Below, piece by piece: positions 15,109 to 24,253 of a stretch of 64,000 nt of DNA. Position 1 is the first letter of the stretch, and every line of letters begins with the position of its first letter. The notes under the pieces were generated by a model. That model was not told the DNA's origin. It saw only the letters and a program-made list of their open reading frames with translations, and did no database searches. The translations under genes were made by a program, and so were the position numbers. The stretch lies in assembly GCA_009668205.1 (NCBI GenBank), contig WJYM01000003.1:372001-436000 (forward strand), written 5' to 3'. Source of the stretch: Enterobacteriaceae bacterium RIT691 (lineage in GTDB: Bacteria > Pseudomonadota > Gammaproteobacteria > Enterobacterales > Enterobacteriaceae).

Positions 15109-15894
15109 ACAGAACCGCCCCCCTTGTTTGTGCTTGATAGCCCGACCCACTTCCCCTTTACGCGAAAAAATTTTTTTGCGCATGTTGACCATACACCGGA
15201 AACGCCATTGAAAAGTATGTCTGAATAATCAACACGTTAGACTATTTACAGGCTATGATTAACTATGTTTGATTGTGTTTTTTCTGTGCTATCGAAAAGG
15301 CTGGAAAATAACGGGGGGTAGGGGTGGGGCACTTCCCTTTTTGAAAGGTGAATTGTGATAGTCGATTGGTGGGGGAGAAAGTGGCTCTGAAAATAAAAAA
15401 TTGGCCTACTCAAAAAAATTTTTACGCTGAAAATATCGGCTATGTTCTGGTTAGATTTGGTTATTTACGGGTTATTTAACAATGCGATACGACGACACAC
15501 TGACAGCGGTTTATCTGGAATCAAACGGTTTTATAACTAGCCTGTTAGCTAGGGGGTTAATGATGTCCGTTATGCTTGAAATGCGGGGATTTAAGCTAGG
15601 TTGAAAAGGGGTTAATGCTTTCTCAGTGTAGGCTTTTTCTTTTCCGTGTATATCGGCACGTAGCGCAGCCTGATAGCAAAGCGAACTTGTTCGCGTCTTA
15701 GGCGTAAGCCTTGCACGTCATGGTGGCGTATTATTTTTGTGATTAACGTCACATAGCGGAAAGGTTAGGGCAAGGAAAGTTGAATCAAGGGATGTTGCTG
15801 AAAGAGGGATTGCACATGTGCATATTTTGGATAAAATCTAGGGGCATAGTGATGCTATGCACATCAAATAACCCCTTGATCTAACTAGCTAAGT
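15109..15894. other. Non-coding tRNA-proximal part of the element
   Basis: About 785 bases without a convincing gene. It has mixed AT-rich and G-rich tracts (about 15320-15335 is nearly all G, A and T) and a near-repeat TATGTCTGAATAATC at 15213, similar to 14256. A 40-codon plus-strand frame (15482-15604, MRYDDTLTAVYLES...) lacks an SD site and is not called. From 15654 it contains a copy of the tRNA 5' end. Such a region could hold integrase arm sites, an origin or a packaging or transfer signal, but none is identifiable by eye. Confidence 0.5.
15654..15672 (+). repeat. Copy of the tRNA-Pro 5' end, right end module
   Basis: CGGCACGTAGCGCAGCCTG equals the first 19 bases of tRNA-Pro but on the opposite strand, about 240 bases from the real gene. 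The sequence after it (GATAGC...) starts like a D arm and then loses tRNA structure, so it is a fragment and not a second tRNA gene. Confidence 0.7.
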
Positions 15895-15943
15895 TGGTCG
15901 GCACGGAGAGATTTGAACTCTCGACCCTCGCCACCCCATGACG
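15894..15943. repeat. att site at the tRNA-Pro gene
   Basis: Fifty bases identical to 10258-10307, covering the 3' half of the tRNA. The intact tRNA continues beyond it to 15971. Confidence 0.93.
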
Positions 15944-15971
15944 ATGCGCTACCAGGCTGCGCTACGTGCCG
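15895..15971 (-). tRNA. proL: tRNA-Pro (anticodon GGG)
   Basis: Seventy-seven bases with encoded CCA. The acceptor stem CGGCACG/CGTGCCG is perfect and the D arm is GCGC...GCGC. The anticodon stem TCGTC/GGCGA encloses loop ATGGGGT, with anticodon GGG. The T arm is GAGAG-TTCAAAT-CTCTC. Position next to yejM matches E. coli proL. The 3' half differs from the E. coli gene as I remember it, with compensating changes in the T stem, as expected if the integrated element brought its own 3' half while keeping a working tRNA. Confidence 0.95.
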
Positions 15972-16046
15972 ACGCAGGTAAATCATACTACTGCTTCCGC
16001 CGCTGATTGCAAGAGGATAGCATCTGAGTGATTCAAAATTAATCAA

Positions 16047-17807
16047 TCAGTTAGCGATAAACCGTTTCTCTTCCGTCAGTACCTGCAGCAGAAGACTCAG
16101 CTGCGGTTTCTGCTCTTCAATCTTCTCGCCATTAGGTGTCCAGCTGTTGTAGGTGCCATTGTGATTCAATACCACGGTCACCTTCGGCGTCGTTATCGCC
16201 AGCGCGCTGTTATTCGCCGCTGTCACCCAGTTGTGACGGCGCGTAAGGCTGAACAAATCCTGACCCTGGGAATATTCATTCGCTGGCGTGCTGACGTGCA
16301 GTAAACGCTGCATCAGGGTGGTCATCACATCTTTGTGATCGGTGAGCGTAGCAACCTGTTGAGCAGGTGTACCAGGCCAGTGAATGATCAACGGAACCTG
16401 AAGCTGTGAGCGGGACCAGGTGAATTTTGCACCTTGTTTGTCGAGCGCCACGCCGTGTGCGGCCGTGATGATCACCACCGTTTTATCAAGCTTGCCAGAT
16501 TCTTTGAGGGCGGTGAGAACGCGACTGATTTGTTCATCAACGTTGACCGCCGCACGGGCATAACGACGGGCAAAGCCCTGTTTCTGGCTATCGTCCAGGC
16601 TGGTGCCATTAAAGGACACCCAGGAGAACCAGCGGTTTTCATCCTGTGCATAGCTGTTAAGCCAGCTGACCCATTGGTTAGCCGTCTCGCTGTCGCTTTG
16701 CGATTTTGACGGCGGCAGTGAGAAATCAGACAGCAGTGCCTGGCGATACATTGGGCTGCTGAAGCCATCTGAGGAGAAGAGGCCCAGCTGATAACCCTGC
16801 TGGTTCAACGCGGTGACCAGCGCCGCAGGTGTGCGCGAGGAAAGCACGCCATCCATATAGGCTGGGGAAATGCCGTAGAACAGGCCAAAGATCCCGCTAT
16901 CGGCGGTATCACCAGAGCTCATGTGCTGCGTGAAGCTGATGTTCTGCTTAGCAAAATCAGCCAGCTGCGGCATCTGCTTGTCGTACTGGGAATAGTTGAG
17001 ATTGTCGACCGTAATCAACAACACATTCTGTCCCGGGCCCATGTCACGGTAATGCAGATCGCTCAGCGGGTATTGCACAGACACGGCTTCCGGGTCGCCC
17101 TGTTCAACCAGACGGCGCTGATAATCCTGAGCATCCAGCAGGCCGTGTTTTTCCAGAAACTTACGCGCTGTCATCGGATAGGAGAGCGGCAAATTGGCGC
17201 GCTGCATGGTTATCGGACGATAGAAATTCGCATCCGCCCAGATATACATCACATGGGTGGCGACAAAGGCGGTAAATAAGAACCAGGCAACCGGGCGGGC
17301 GTAGTGACGGCGGCGCGTCAGACTGCGCAGCTTCTGCCAACTCCAGGTGGCAAACAGCATCTCAACCAGCAAAATCACCGGCACGCTGATAAACATCAGC
17401 TGCCAGTCGCGGGCCATCTCGTTCTGGTCCGGGTTGATAACCAGCTCCCAGACGATGGGGTTAAGGTGCAGGTGGAAACGGGTGAAAACTTCGCTGTCGA
17501 TAAGCAACAGCGTCATGCCAGTGGTGGCAAGAATGGCGGATAAAAACCGCATCAACCGCTGAGACATGACCACAAAGGTCAGCGGGAAGAGGACCAGCAA
17601 ATAGGTGGCGAACACCAGAAAGCTGAAGTGCCCGACAAGGCTGATATACGAATACAGACGACCCGACAGCGTCGTCGGCCAGTCGGCGACAAACAGATAG
17701 CGGCTACCGAGAACTGCGGCCAGCAGAATGTTGAACAGGGCAAACCAATGCCCCCAACTGACCATCTGGGAAACTTTTTCTCGATAGGGCTGACGATGAG
17801 TCACCAT
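16047..17807 (-). CDS. yejM: Inner-membrane regulator of LPS synthesis (PbgA/LapC)
   Basis: Essential envelope protein that senses periplasmic lipid A and restrains LpxC degradation through LapB and FtsH. The 586-residue product has five N-terminal membrane helices (about residues 15-190), a linker with basic residues (SLTRRRHYARP), and a periplasmic sulfatase-like domain (NVLLITVDNLNYSQYDKQMP) without a full catalytic set. It closely follows E. coli YejM over its whole length and ends LTEEKRFIAN. The start at 17807 (MVTHRQPYREKV) matches E. coli. It lies 19 bases after yejL and is probably co-transcribed with it. Confidence 0.97.
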   Translation of the reverse strand: MVTHRQPYREKVSQMVSWGHWFALFNILLAAVLGSRYLFVADWPTTLSGRLYSYISLVGHFSFLVFATYLLVLFPLTFVVMSQRLMRFLSAILATTGMTLLLIDSEVFTRFHLHLNPIVWELVINPDQNEMARDWQLMFISVPVILLVEMLFATWSWQKLRSLTRRRHYARPVAWFLFTAFVATHVMYIWADANFYRPITMQRANLPLSYPMTARKFLEKHGLLDAQDYQRRLVEQGDPEAVSVQYPLSDLHYRDMGPGQNVLLITVDNLNYSQYDKQMPQLADFAKQNISFTQHMSSGDTADSGIFGLFYGISPAYMDGVLSSRTPAALVTALNQQGYQLGLFSSDGFSSPMYRQALLSDFSLPPSKSQSDSETANQWVSWLNSYAQDENRWFSWVSFNGTSLDDSQKQGFARRYARAAVNVDEQISRVLTALKESGKLDKTVVIITAAHGVALDKQGAKFTWSRSQLQVPLIIHWPGTPAQQVATLTDHKDVMTTLMQRLLHVSTPANEYSQGQDLFSLTRRHNWVTAANNSALAITTPKVTVVLNHNGTYNSWTPNGEKIEEQKPQLSLLLQVLTEEKRFIAN

Positions 17808-17826
17808 AAACTGTTTGTCGTCTTCC

Positions 17827-18054
17827 TTAGTGCGCCGAATCGTCGCTAATGGAGGATTGCAGCGCCTGAGCAAAGGAGCGAGCAATCGCCGGACGCTGGG
17901 CTGGCGCGACGCTTGTGTTAATCAGGTTAGTCACCATGTTGCCCAACACCATCAAGGACAGGTCGGTTGGTGTCTTGTGTTTTTCCAGTACGTTGGCGAG
18001 CTCAGTCAGCAGTTGCTCAACGTGTTCATCACTATAGCGGGAGAGTTGTGGCAT
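17827..18054 (-). CDS. yejL: YejL, conserved small protein (UPF0352)
   Basis: A 75-residue protein, [20 protein letters not shown] and onward, the same length as E. coli YejL and nearly identical. Function unknown. It is divergent from yejK (132 bases apart) and precedes yejM in a likely two-gene operon. Confidence 0.95.
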   Translation of the reverse strand: MPQLSRYSDEHVEQLLTELANVLEKHKTPTDLSLMVLGNMVTNLINTSVAPAQRPAIARSFAQALQSSISDDSAH

Positions 18055-18186
18055 AAATCAAAATCTATTTGTTCATGAAAGGGCAACATATTACCGTAGC
18101 AGCAGCTTTTTTTCCGCTTTTTTTCGACTTTACATCGCTGCGTCTGCGGTGGTTGAATACCGCCCGGTCTAAAAGGAGAGTTTAAC

Positions 18187-19191
18187 ATGAGTCTGGATAT
18201 CAACCAGATTGCCCTGCATCAGATGATTAAGCATGGCGATGACAACCTTGAGCTGGTGCTGCGCGATACGCTGCTGGAGCCAACGGCAACGGTCGAAGAG
18301 ATGATGGCTGAGCTGCATCGGGTCTACAGTGCGAAGAATAAAGCCTACGGCATGTTCACCGAAGAGAGTGAACTGGCTCAGTCTCTGCGCCTGCATCGTC
18401 AGGGTGAGGAAGATTTCCTGGCCTTTAGCCGGGCGGCCACCGGCCGTCTGCGTGATGAGCTGGCAAAGCACCCGTTTGCCGATGGCGGTATTGTGCTGTT
18501 TTGCCACTACAAATATCTGGCGGTCGATTATTTGCTGGTGACGGTGCTCAATAACCTGAGCAGCATGCGTGTGAATGAACAGCTGGATATCAGCTCAACG
18601 CATTATCTGGACATCAACCACGCGGATATCGTGGCCCGCATTGATTTAACCGAATGGGAAACCAATCCGGAGTCCACGCGCTATCTGACGTTCCTGAAAG
18701 GACGCGTAGGCCGTAAGGTCGCCGATTTCTTCATGGATTTCTTAGGGGCCAGCGAAGGGCTGAATGCCAAGGCACAAAACCGCGGACTGCTGCAGGCGGT
18801 GGATGATTTCACGGCGGAAGCGCAGCTTGATAAATCTGAGCGTCAGAATGTCCGTCAGCAGGTTTACACCTACTGTAACGAACAGCTGCAGGCCGGAGAA
18901 GAGATCGAACTGGAGTCACTGTCGAAAGAACTTTCGGGTGTCTCGGAATTGAACTTCCAGGAATTTACCGCAGAGAAAGGCTATGAACTGGAAGAGAGTT
19001 TCCCGGCTGACCGTAGTACGCTGCGTCAGTTAACCAAATATGCGGGTAGCGGCGGCGGGCTGACCCTCAATTTTGATGCACTGCTGCTTGGCGAACGTAT
19101 TTTCTGGGATCCGGCGACCGACACGCTGACCATCAAAGGCACTCCGCCAAACCTGCGCGACCAGCTCCAGCGTCGCAGCAGCGGAAAATAA
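18187..19191 (+). CDS. yejK: Nucleoid-associated protein YejK
   Basis: The 334-residue protein matches E. coli YejK (NdpA), found with the nucleoid; its exact role is unclear. Long identical blocks include [20 protein letters not shown] and [28 protein letters not shown] precedes the ATG. It is transcribed alone, divergent from yejL, and ends at a bidirectional terminator shared with rplY. Confidence 0.96.
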   Translation: MSLDINQIALHQMIKHGDDNLELVLRDTLLEPTATVEEMMAELHRVYSAKNKAYGMFTEESELAQSLRLHRQGEEDFLAFSRAATGRLRDELAKHPFADGGIVLFCHYKYLAVDYLLVTVLNNLSSMRVNEQLDISSTHYLDINHADIVARIDLTEWETNPESTRYLTFLKGRVGRKVADFFMDFLGASEGLNAKAQNRGLLQAVDDFTAEAQLDKSERQNVRQQVYTYCNEQLQAGEEIELESLSKELSGVSELNFQEFTAEKGYELEESFPADRSTLRQLTKYAGSGGGLTLNFDALLLGERIFWDPATDTLTIKGTPPNLRDQLQRRSSGK

Positions 19192-19203
19192 GCCATAAAA
19201 AAA

Positions 19204-19224
19204 CCCCGCCGAAGCGGGGTTTTT
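19204..19224. terminator. Bidirectional terminator between yejK and rplY
   Basis: Stem CCCCGC/GCGGGG with loop CGAA, A-rich on the left and five T on the right; serves both convergent genes. Confidence 0.9.
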
Positions 19225-19243
19225 CTCAACCAGTCAGCGGCAA

Positions 19244-19528
19244 TTAAGCGCGAACGAAGTCGATGTGAGTTACTTTTGGCTTGAACGCGTGACGCTGAAC
19301 AGCCTGTACCTTCACTTTTTCTTCTTTACCATCAACAACCAGGGTCAATACGTCAGAGTAAAACTCAGCTTTCGCTTGAGCGTTGAATACTTTGTCGTGA
19401 TCCAGTTCGATAGCTACCGGAGCAGCTGAGCCACCATAGATGATAGCTGGAACTTTGTTAGCTGCGCGCAGGCGGCGGCTCGCACCCTTACCCTGCTCAT
19501 TACGTACTACTACATCAAAAGTAAACAT
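19244..19528 (-). CDS. rplY: 50S ribosomal protein L25
   Basis: Binds 5S rRNA in the large ribosomal subunit. The 94-residue product ([20 protein letters not shown] ... [12 protein letters not shown]) has the short single-domain form found in enterobacteria. The start at 19528 has GAGAG upstream; the longer frame to 19600 is not supported. It is a single-gene unit. Confidence 0.97.
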   Translation of the reverse strand: MFTFDVVVRNEQGKGASRRLRAANKVPAIIYGGSAAPVAIELDHDKVFNAQAKAEFYSDVLTLVVDGKEEKVKVQAVQRHAFKPKVTHIDFVRA

Positions 19529-19671
19529 TGAAGTCTCTCTTTGGTTAATCCTGTTACAGGCGACCCAGCAACAGGCAAGTGATCTGCTTTGCACATGCAA
19601 AAGCGGGCGGGATTATAGCCCTCTATCCTGGCAGGGGCAATGAAAAGTGCTCACCGCCAGGCAATTGGCCC

Positions 19672-20346
19672 TTATAACGGGCTGACTTTCCCCTGGTACA
19701 ACACCGGACCTGAAGGGCCCGCGAGCTTAGAACCGCCAACCGGTTCGAGGCTGATTGCCAGAACGGTCTGCTTATCCAGCTGTTCAGCGGCCAGGGGGAA
19801 CTGATTGAGATCCCGGTGAGTTATCAGACCCAAAGAGCGGGGCGGCGACGTGCCTTTGATCAGCCAAAGCTGGAGGTTATTCGCCTGCGGCAGAGTAACG
19901 TTAAGTGCAGAAACCTGAATCACCGAGGCCGATGTGTTCAGACTGACAATAAACTGTTCGCCAGACTGTGTGCCGCTAAGAACCGCGATAGGCTGTAACG
20001 TCGGTACCGTTTGTGGTTTGTTCGCATAATTAAAGATAAGCAGGCCAGCCATCGCTGCGGCAAGCGCCCAGCCCAGCCAGGCCGTAGGCCGTAATCGCGT
20101 TGGGGAAACCGCCTGAGGACCTGCGCCGCTCAGCTCTCGTTCGATACCCTTCCAGACCGCTGACGCTGGGGTCACCTCAGAGGTTAGCTGGTCGACGCTG
20201 CTGAACGCTTTTTGCCAACCCGCGACTTGCCGGGCAAAGTCCTCGTCGTCAGCAAGCCGTTTATCAAGCGACTGACGGGTAAGGCTGTCCGTCAGCCCAA
20301 GCACATATTCTGCTGCAAGAAGTGGATCCTGATCCTGAATGTTCAT
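19672..20346 (-). CDS. Anti-sigma factor (RskA/ChrR-like), partner of the upstream ECF sigma
   Basis: The 224-residue protein has an N-terminal cytoplasmic anti-sigma region (DPLLAAEYVLGLTDSLTRQSLDKRL, with an Ala-Glu-Tyr-Val-Leu-Gly motif common in RskA-like proteins). A single membrane helix lies at about 88-106 (WLGWALAAAMAGLLIFNYA) and a periplasmic C-terminal domain follows, ending with PSGPVLYQGKV. It should hold the sigma factor at the membrane until a signal releases it. The ATG overlaps the sigma stop (ATGA), which supports the start at 20346 and translational coupling. Confidence 0.9.
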   Translation of the reverse strand: MNIQDQDPLLAAEYVLGLTDSLTRQSLDKRLADDEDFARQVAGWQKAFSSVDQLTSEVTPASAVWKGIERELSGAGPQAVSPTRLRPTAWLGWALAAAMAGLLIFNYANKPQTVPTLQPIAVLSGTQSGEQFIVSLNTSASVIQVSALNVTLPQANNLQLWLIKGTSPPRSLGLITHRDLNQFPLAAEQLDKQTVLAISLEPVGGSKLAGPSGPVLYQGKVSPL

Positions 20347-20891
20347 AGACCGATACACTCCCTGAGATGGGTTAATGCGCGACGGATCCAGCTTTTCACC
20401 GTACCTTCGGGCTGGCTTAACGAAAGCGCAATTTCAGTTTGCGACATTCCGCGATAGTAGGCCAGCGCCACGCTTTGCCGCTGTTCGCTCGGCAGATGCT
20501 CAAGGCAGGTTTGCAAACGGCGGGCTTCCTGATGAATGTCTTCTTCAGGCAGCGGGGCCTGAAACGCCGCATCAGCTTCGGCAATGTCTTCCACGGAACA
20601 GCAGCGATTCTCATGCTTGCGCAGATAATCGATGGCCCGGTTACGGGCGATATGGCTTAACCAGATTTGCGGCTCGCTGCGTTTCTCGTCGTAATACAAC
20701 GCGGATTGCCAGATCTGGATAAACGTATCGTGCAGGATCTCCTCTGCCCAGTCCCGACGTCTGACCATACGCAAAATAATGCCGAAAAGCCGGGGGGAAA
20801 GGGTGCGGTAAAGCTGTGCCAGCGCCTCTTTATTGCCACAGGCAATCTGGTTCATGAGTCCGGCATCAATCTGTGACGCATTTGTGGTCAT
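20343..20891 (-). CDS. ECF sigma factor
   Basis: The 182-residue extracytoplasmic-function sigma factor starts MTTNASQIDAGLMNQIACGN. It has region 2 (LYRTLSPRLFGIILRMVRRRDWAEEILHDTFIQIW, with IARNRAIDYLRKH) and region 4 (LPSEQRQSVALAYYRGMSQTEIALSLSQPEGTVKSWIRRAL). AGGGA precedes the ATG at 20891; the longer frame to 20945 lacks support. It sits between a Fas1-domain gene (58 bases upstream) and its anti-sigma partner in one reverse operon. E. coli K-12 has no such operon between rplY and radD. Confidence 0.93.
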   Translation of the reverse strand: MTTNASQIDAGLMNQIACGNKEALAQLYRTLSPRLFGIILRMVRRRDWAEEILHDTFIQIWQSALYYDEKRSEPQIWLSHIARNRAIDYLRKHENRCCSVEDIAEADAAFQAPLPEEDIHQEARRLQTCLEHLPSEQRQSVALAYYRGMSQTEIALSLSQPEGTVKSWIRRALTHLRECIGL

Positions 20892-20949
20892 TCTGTTCCC
20901 TGTTGAGGTGCAGCCACAGGCTGTGGCTGCACTCAGTATAGGCAACGCG

Positions 20950-21510
20950 TTACGGCATCAGCACAGTATCAATGACATCAATCACACCGTTACTCTGATT
21001 CACATCGTAAGTTGTGATATTGGCAATGTTTCCGCGTGCGTCTTTGAGCTGAATATTATGCGGGCCATTCGCCATTACCCACAGCGACCCCCCGTTGACG
21101 GTTTTCAGCTCTGCTTTCCCGCCACCCGCCTGGATTTTTTTCTCCAGCGCTTTCATATCCAGCTTACCGGCGACCACGTGATAGGTCAGAACGGCGGTAA
21201 GTTTCTGTTTGTTTTCGGGTTTGAGCAGGGAGTCAACGGTGCCTGGAGGTAATTTTTCGAAGGCGGTGTTGGTGGGGGCGAAGACGGTAAAGGGCCCGCT
21301 CCCTTCAAGGGTTGGCACCAGACCTGCCGCTTTCACGGCCGCCACAAGCGTGGTGTGATCTTTAGAGTTCACCGCATTTTGCACGATATTTTTGGACGGG
21401 TACATGGCGGCACCGCCGACCATCACGGTGTTGTTGTCCATCATGGCGGCGTGAGAGACGCTGCTGAAAGCCAGGGCAGAAAAAAGCAGGGTTGGCAGAA
21501 GTTGTTTCAT
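20950..21510 (-). CDS. Exported fasciclin (Fas1) domain protein
   Basis: The 186-residue protein has a signal peptide (MKQLLPTLLFSALAFSSVSHAAM) and one Fas1 domain with the classic blocks TLVAAVKAAGLVPTLEG, GPFTVFAPTNTAFEKLP, LTYHVVAGK and NGVIDVIDTVLMP. Fas1 domains mediate adhesion or protein contacts outside the cytoplasm; its ligand is unknown. It is the first gene of a reverse operon with the ECF sigma and anti-sigma genes, so it may be a target or a signal input of that system (inference). GGGAAG precedes the ATG at 21510. Confidence 0.92.
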   Translation of the reverse strand: MKQLLPTLLFSALAFSSVSHAAMMDNNTVMVGGAAMYPSKNIVQNAVNSKDHTTLVAAVKAAGLVPTLEGSGPFTVFAPTNTAFEKLPPGTVDSLLKPENKQKLTAVLTYHVVAGKLDMKALEKKIQAGGGKAELKTVNGGSLWVMANGPHNIQLKDARGNIANITTYDVNQSNGVIDVIDTVLMP

Positions 21511-21629
21511 TTTTACTTCCCTCATTCACATTGTCGGAGAGAGCAGCAGTGCCCTCAACTGTTAATACGATTGGGGAAGAAAAACGGATGCATAAAAACG
21601 AAAATAATTTTGTGTTTCTTCATTCACCG

Positions 21630-23387
21630 CTAACGAAGTTCATTGGCACGGCGAAAGCGTCCTTCATAATCAAAGACTTTTTCACGCACCTGCCAGAACT
21701 GTCCTTTTTTCCGCGCCACAACAAAATCGGGATGACGGAGTAAAACTTGCTGCGCGAGAATATCGGCAGGCGTTATCCAGCGCAGCGGAATGCCGGGCGT
21801 CCGGGTATGAGGGCGCATGAACAGCTGCTCAAACGCGGTTTTCTGCGCAGGCGTTTGCAGACGGAAGCGCTCACTAACATCCGTCCCGTCTTCATCGTAG
21901 TAGGTGATTTTCAGCCATGGCCCTTTCTCATCCAGCCCATGCTGTAGCGTCATCCCGCTGCAGCGCAACACCAGCGCATCTTTGAGTTTCAGCGCGGCTT
22001 TCAGCATATCGTCAGGATCGACCAACACCGAATCACACGTCCGACAGCGGCGCGCAGCGATGTCATTTTCGGCATTGCACTGCGGGCAGTTTTTAAAGCG
22101 GAAGCGAAAATCGCATTGCTCGCGGTGTCCCTCATCATCCTCCAGCCACCCCTGGCAGCGACGGCCAAAATGCTCAATCAGCGTGCCGTCGGACGTGGTT
22201 TTACCCCAGAAAGTATTGGCGAAACCGCAGGCCGGGCAGAACACCTGCACCGGCACGTTATCGCTTTTCCCTTTTGGCGAACCGACTTCCGGGGCAAACA
22301 GGTCATGCGGATTTCCCGCGTAGTCCAGAATCAGGCAATCCGTTTTTCCTGGCGATAGGCGCAAACCGCGTCCGACAATTTGTTGGTAAAGGCTTACTGA
22401 TTCTGTGGGACGCAGAATGGCAATCAAATCGACGTGGGGCGCGTCAAAGCCGGTCGTGAGGACGGCAACGTTGACGAGGTAGCGGAACTGTTGCGCTTTA
22501 AAAGCGTCGATAAGCCTGTCGCGCTCAGGCGTGGGTGTTTCACCGGTGATCAGCGCGGCGTTGTCCGCGGGCAGCAGGCCGGTAATCTCTTTGGCATGCT
22601 CAACGGTCGAGGCAAAAATCATCACCCCTTTGCGGCTTTCGGCAAACTCCATAATCTGACTGATGATATGCGGGGTAATACGCTGTTGTTGCTTCAGCTC
22701 GCGGTTCAAATCGGCTTCGCTAAACAGGCCATTATTCTGAACCTGTAAGCGGCTGAAATCATACTGTACGACGGGCATATCCAGCCGTTCGGGCGGCGTC
22801 AGGAAGCCGTGCTTTATCATATAGCGTAACGGCAGTTCATAGATGCAGTCGCGAAACAGCGCTTTATTATCGCCACGCACCATGCCGTGATAATGGAAAT
22901 GGTAAATCCAGCCTTTACCTAGACGGAAGGGCGTGGCCGTCAGGCCCAGCAGACGTAAGTGAGGATTTACCTTGCGCAGATGCCCCAGGATTTGCTGGTA
23001 CTGGCTGTCGTCATCGTCGCTGATGCGGTGACACTCATCGACAATCAGCAGGGAAAACTCCCCCTGAAAATGGTCCAGATTGCGCGCCACGGACTGAACG
23101 CTGCCAAACACCACTTTGCCGTGGCTCTCTTTACGCTTCAGTCCGGCGGCATAAATGTCGGCCTCCAGGCCGAGCGCGAGGTATTTGGCGTGGTTTTGGG
23201 CCACCAGTTCTTTGACATGGGCCAGAACCAGCACCCGACCACGGGCCAGGCGCGCCAGTTCGGCGATCACCAGGCTTTTCCCCGCTCCGGTAGGCAGAAC
23301 GATCACGGCGGGCTGCTGATGCTGACGAAAGTGGGCGAGGGTGGCATCCACCGCTTCCTGCTGATACGGGCGAAGAGTAAAGGTCAT
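21630..23387 (-). CDS. radD: RadD, superfamily 2 DNA repair helicase-like ATPase
   Basis: Takes part in double-strand break repair and stimulates RecA strand exchange. The 585-residue product aligns with E. coli RadD (YejH) over its full length. Motifs seen are Walker A PTGAGKS (near 31-37), [21 protein letters not shown] and [10 protein letters not shown]-terminal zinc-binding region has cysteine pairs CPAC, CPQC and CRTC. Divergent from rsuA with 147 bases between. Confidence 0.96.
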   Translation of the reverse strand: MTFTLRPYQQEAVDATLAHFRQHQQPAVIVLPTGAGKSLVIAELARLARGRVLVLAHVKELVAQNHAKYLALGLEADIYAAGLKRKESHGKVVFGSVQSVARNLDHFQGEFSLLIVDECHRISDDDDSQYQQILGHLRKVNPHLRLLGLTATPFRLGKGWIYHFHYHGMVRGDNKALFRDCIYELPLRYMIKHGFLTPPERLDMPVVQYDFSRLQVQNNGLFSEADLNRELKQQQRITPHIISQIMEFAESRKGVMIFASTVEHAKEITGLLPADNAALITGETPTPERDRLIDAFKAQQFRYLVNVAVLTTGFDAPHVDLIAILRPTESVSLYQQIVGRGLRLSPGKTDCLILDYAGNPHDLFAPEVGSPKGKSDNVPVQVFCPACGFANTFWGKTTSDGTLIEHFGRRCQGWLEDDEGHREQCDFRFRFKNCPQCNAENDIAARRCRTCDSVLVDPDDMLKAALKLKDALVLRCSGMTLQHGLDEKGPWLKITYYDEDGTDVSERFRLQTPAQKTAFEQLFMRPHTRTPGIPLRWITPADILAQQVLLRHPDFVVARKKGQFWQVREKVFDYEGRFRRANELR

Positions 23388-23534
23388 CTTTTATGAAGTC
23401 ATTATTTACACCCAAATAGTATGCCATGAATCTTTTCGCTTGAGTGGCTTAGCAGGGTCGTTATACTTGAACGTTGAATAGCTTCTTTTCGGGCATCGCC
23501 CGACACCCGCACTTTTACAGGCTAAAAATACTTC

Positions 23535-24242
23535 ATGCGACTCGATAAGTTTATCGCTCAGCAAATCGGCGTCAGCCGTGCTATTGCCGGGCGCGAGATC
23601 CGCGCCAGCCGCGTTACCGTGGACGGCGAGATTGTCAAAACCACCGCGTTTAAAATCCTGCCGGAACACGATGTGGAATTTGACGGTAATCCGTTAACCC
23701 AGCAAACCGGCCCGCGTTACTTCATGCTGAACAAGCCTCAGGGCTACGTTTGCTCAACGGACGATCCCGATCATCCGACCGTGCTCTACTTCCTGGATGT
23801 CCCGGTGGCGCACAAACTTCATGCGGCTGGGCGCCTTGATATCGACACCACGGGTTTGGTGCTGATGACCGATGACGGCCAGTGGTCGCACCGCATTACC
23901 TCGCCGCGTCACCACTGTGAGAAAACCTATCTGGTGACGCTGGAGTCCCCGGTTAGCGATGACACGGCAGAACACTTTGCCAAAGGCGTTCAGCTGCATA
24001 ATGAAAAAGATCTCACTCTGCCTGCTCAGCTGGAGGTGATCACCCCGACGGAAGTCCGCCTGACCATCAGCGAAGGCCGCTACCATCAGGTTAAACGTAT
24101 GTTTGCCGCGGTAGGTAATCACGTCGTGGGTCTGCATCGTGAACGTATTGGTGAGATCCGACTTGATGACGATCTGGAACCGGGGGAATACCGCCCGCTG
24201 ACGGAAGAAGAAATCGCCAGCGTCGGTCTGCCGACGCGCTAA
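23535..24242 (+). CDS. rsuA: 16S rRNA pseudouridine(516) synthase
   Basis: Makes pseudouridine 516 in 16S rRNA during small-subunit assembly. The 235-residue protein has an N-terminal S4 RNA-binding domain ([21 protein letters not shown]) and the catalytic motif [20 protein letters not shown], with the essential aspartate in RLDIDT, then [15 protein letters not shown]. Length and sequence match E. coli RsuA apart from a few added C-terminal residues. bcr starts 11 bases downstream, so they probably form an operon. Confidence 0.97.
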   Translation: MRLDKFIAQQIGVSRAIAGREIRASRVTVDGEIVKTTAFKILPEHDVEFDGNPLTQQTGPRYFMLNKPQGYVCSTDDPDHPTVLYFLDVPVAHKLHAAGRLDIDTTGLVLMTDDGQWSHRITSPRHHCEKTYLVTLESPVSDDTAEHFAKGVQLHNEKDLTLPAQLEVITPTEVRLTISEGRYHQVKRMFAAVGNHVVGLHRERIGEIRLDDDLEPGEYRPLTEEEIASVGLPTR

Positions 24243-24253
24243 GGAGTTAATCA

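Larger units (their letters stand above)
10258..15943. mobile_element. Integrated element of about 5.7 kb in the tRNA-Pro(GGG) gene
   Basis: Bounded by a perfect 50-bp direct repeat (10258-10307 and 15894-15943) that equals the 3' half of tRNA-Pro including CCA. It encodes a tyrosine integrase next to the displaced repeat, a small serine recombinase, a 618-aa zinc-ribbon/HNH-like protein, and four coupled small genes. Six copies of a 19-bp motif run through it. There are no capsid, tail, conjugation or obvious cargo genes, so it looks like a minimal satellite-type or plasmid-like integrative element. I do not recognise the family. The tRNA-proximal end has no gene for about 950 bases. Confidence 0.88.

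Noticed and set aside
15482-15604. 40-codon plus-strand frame in the tRNA-proximal part of the element
   Set aside because: No SD site and no supporting context; kept only as a note in the gap description.
15654-15730. A second tRNA gene
   Set aside because: Only the acceptor 5' strand and part of the D arm match; the remaining arms cannot be formed.
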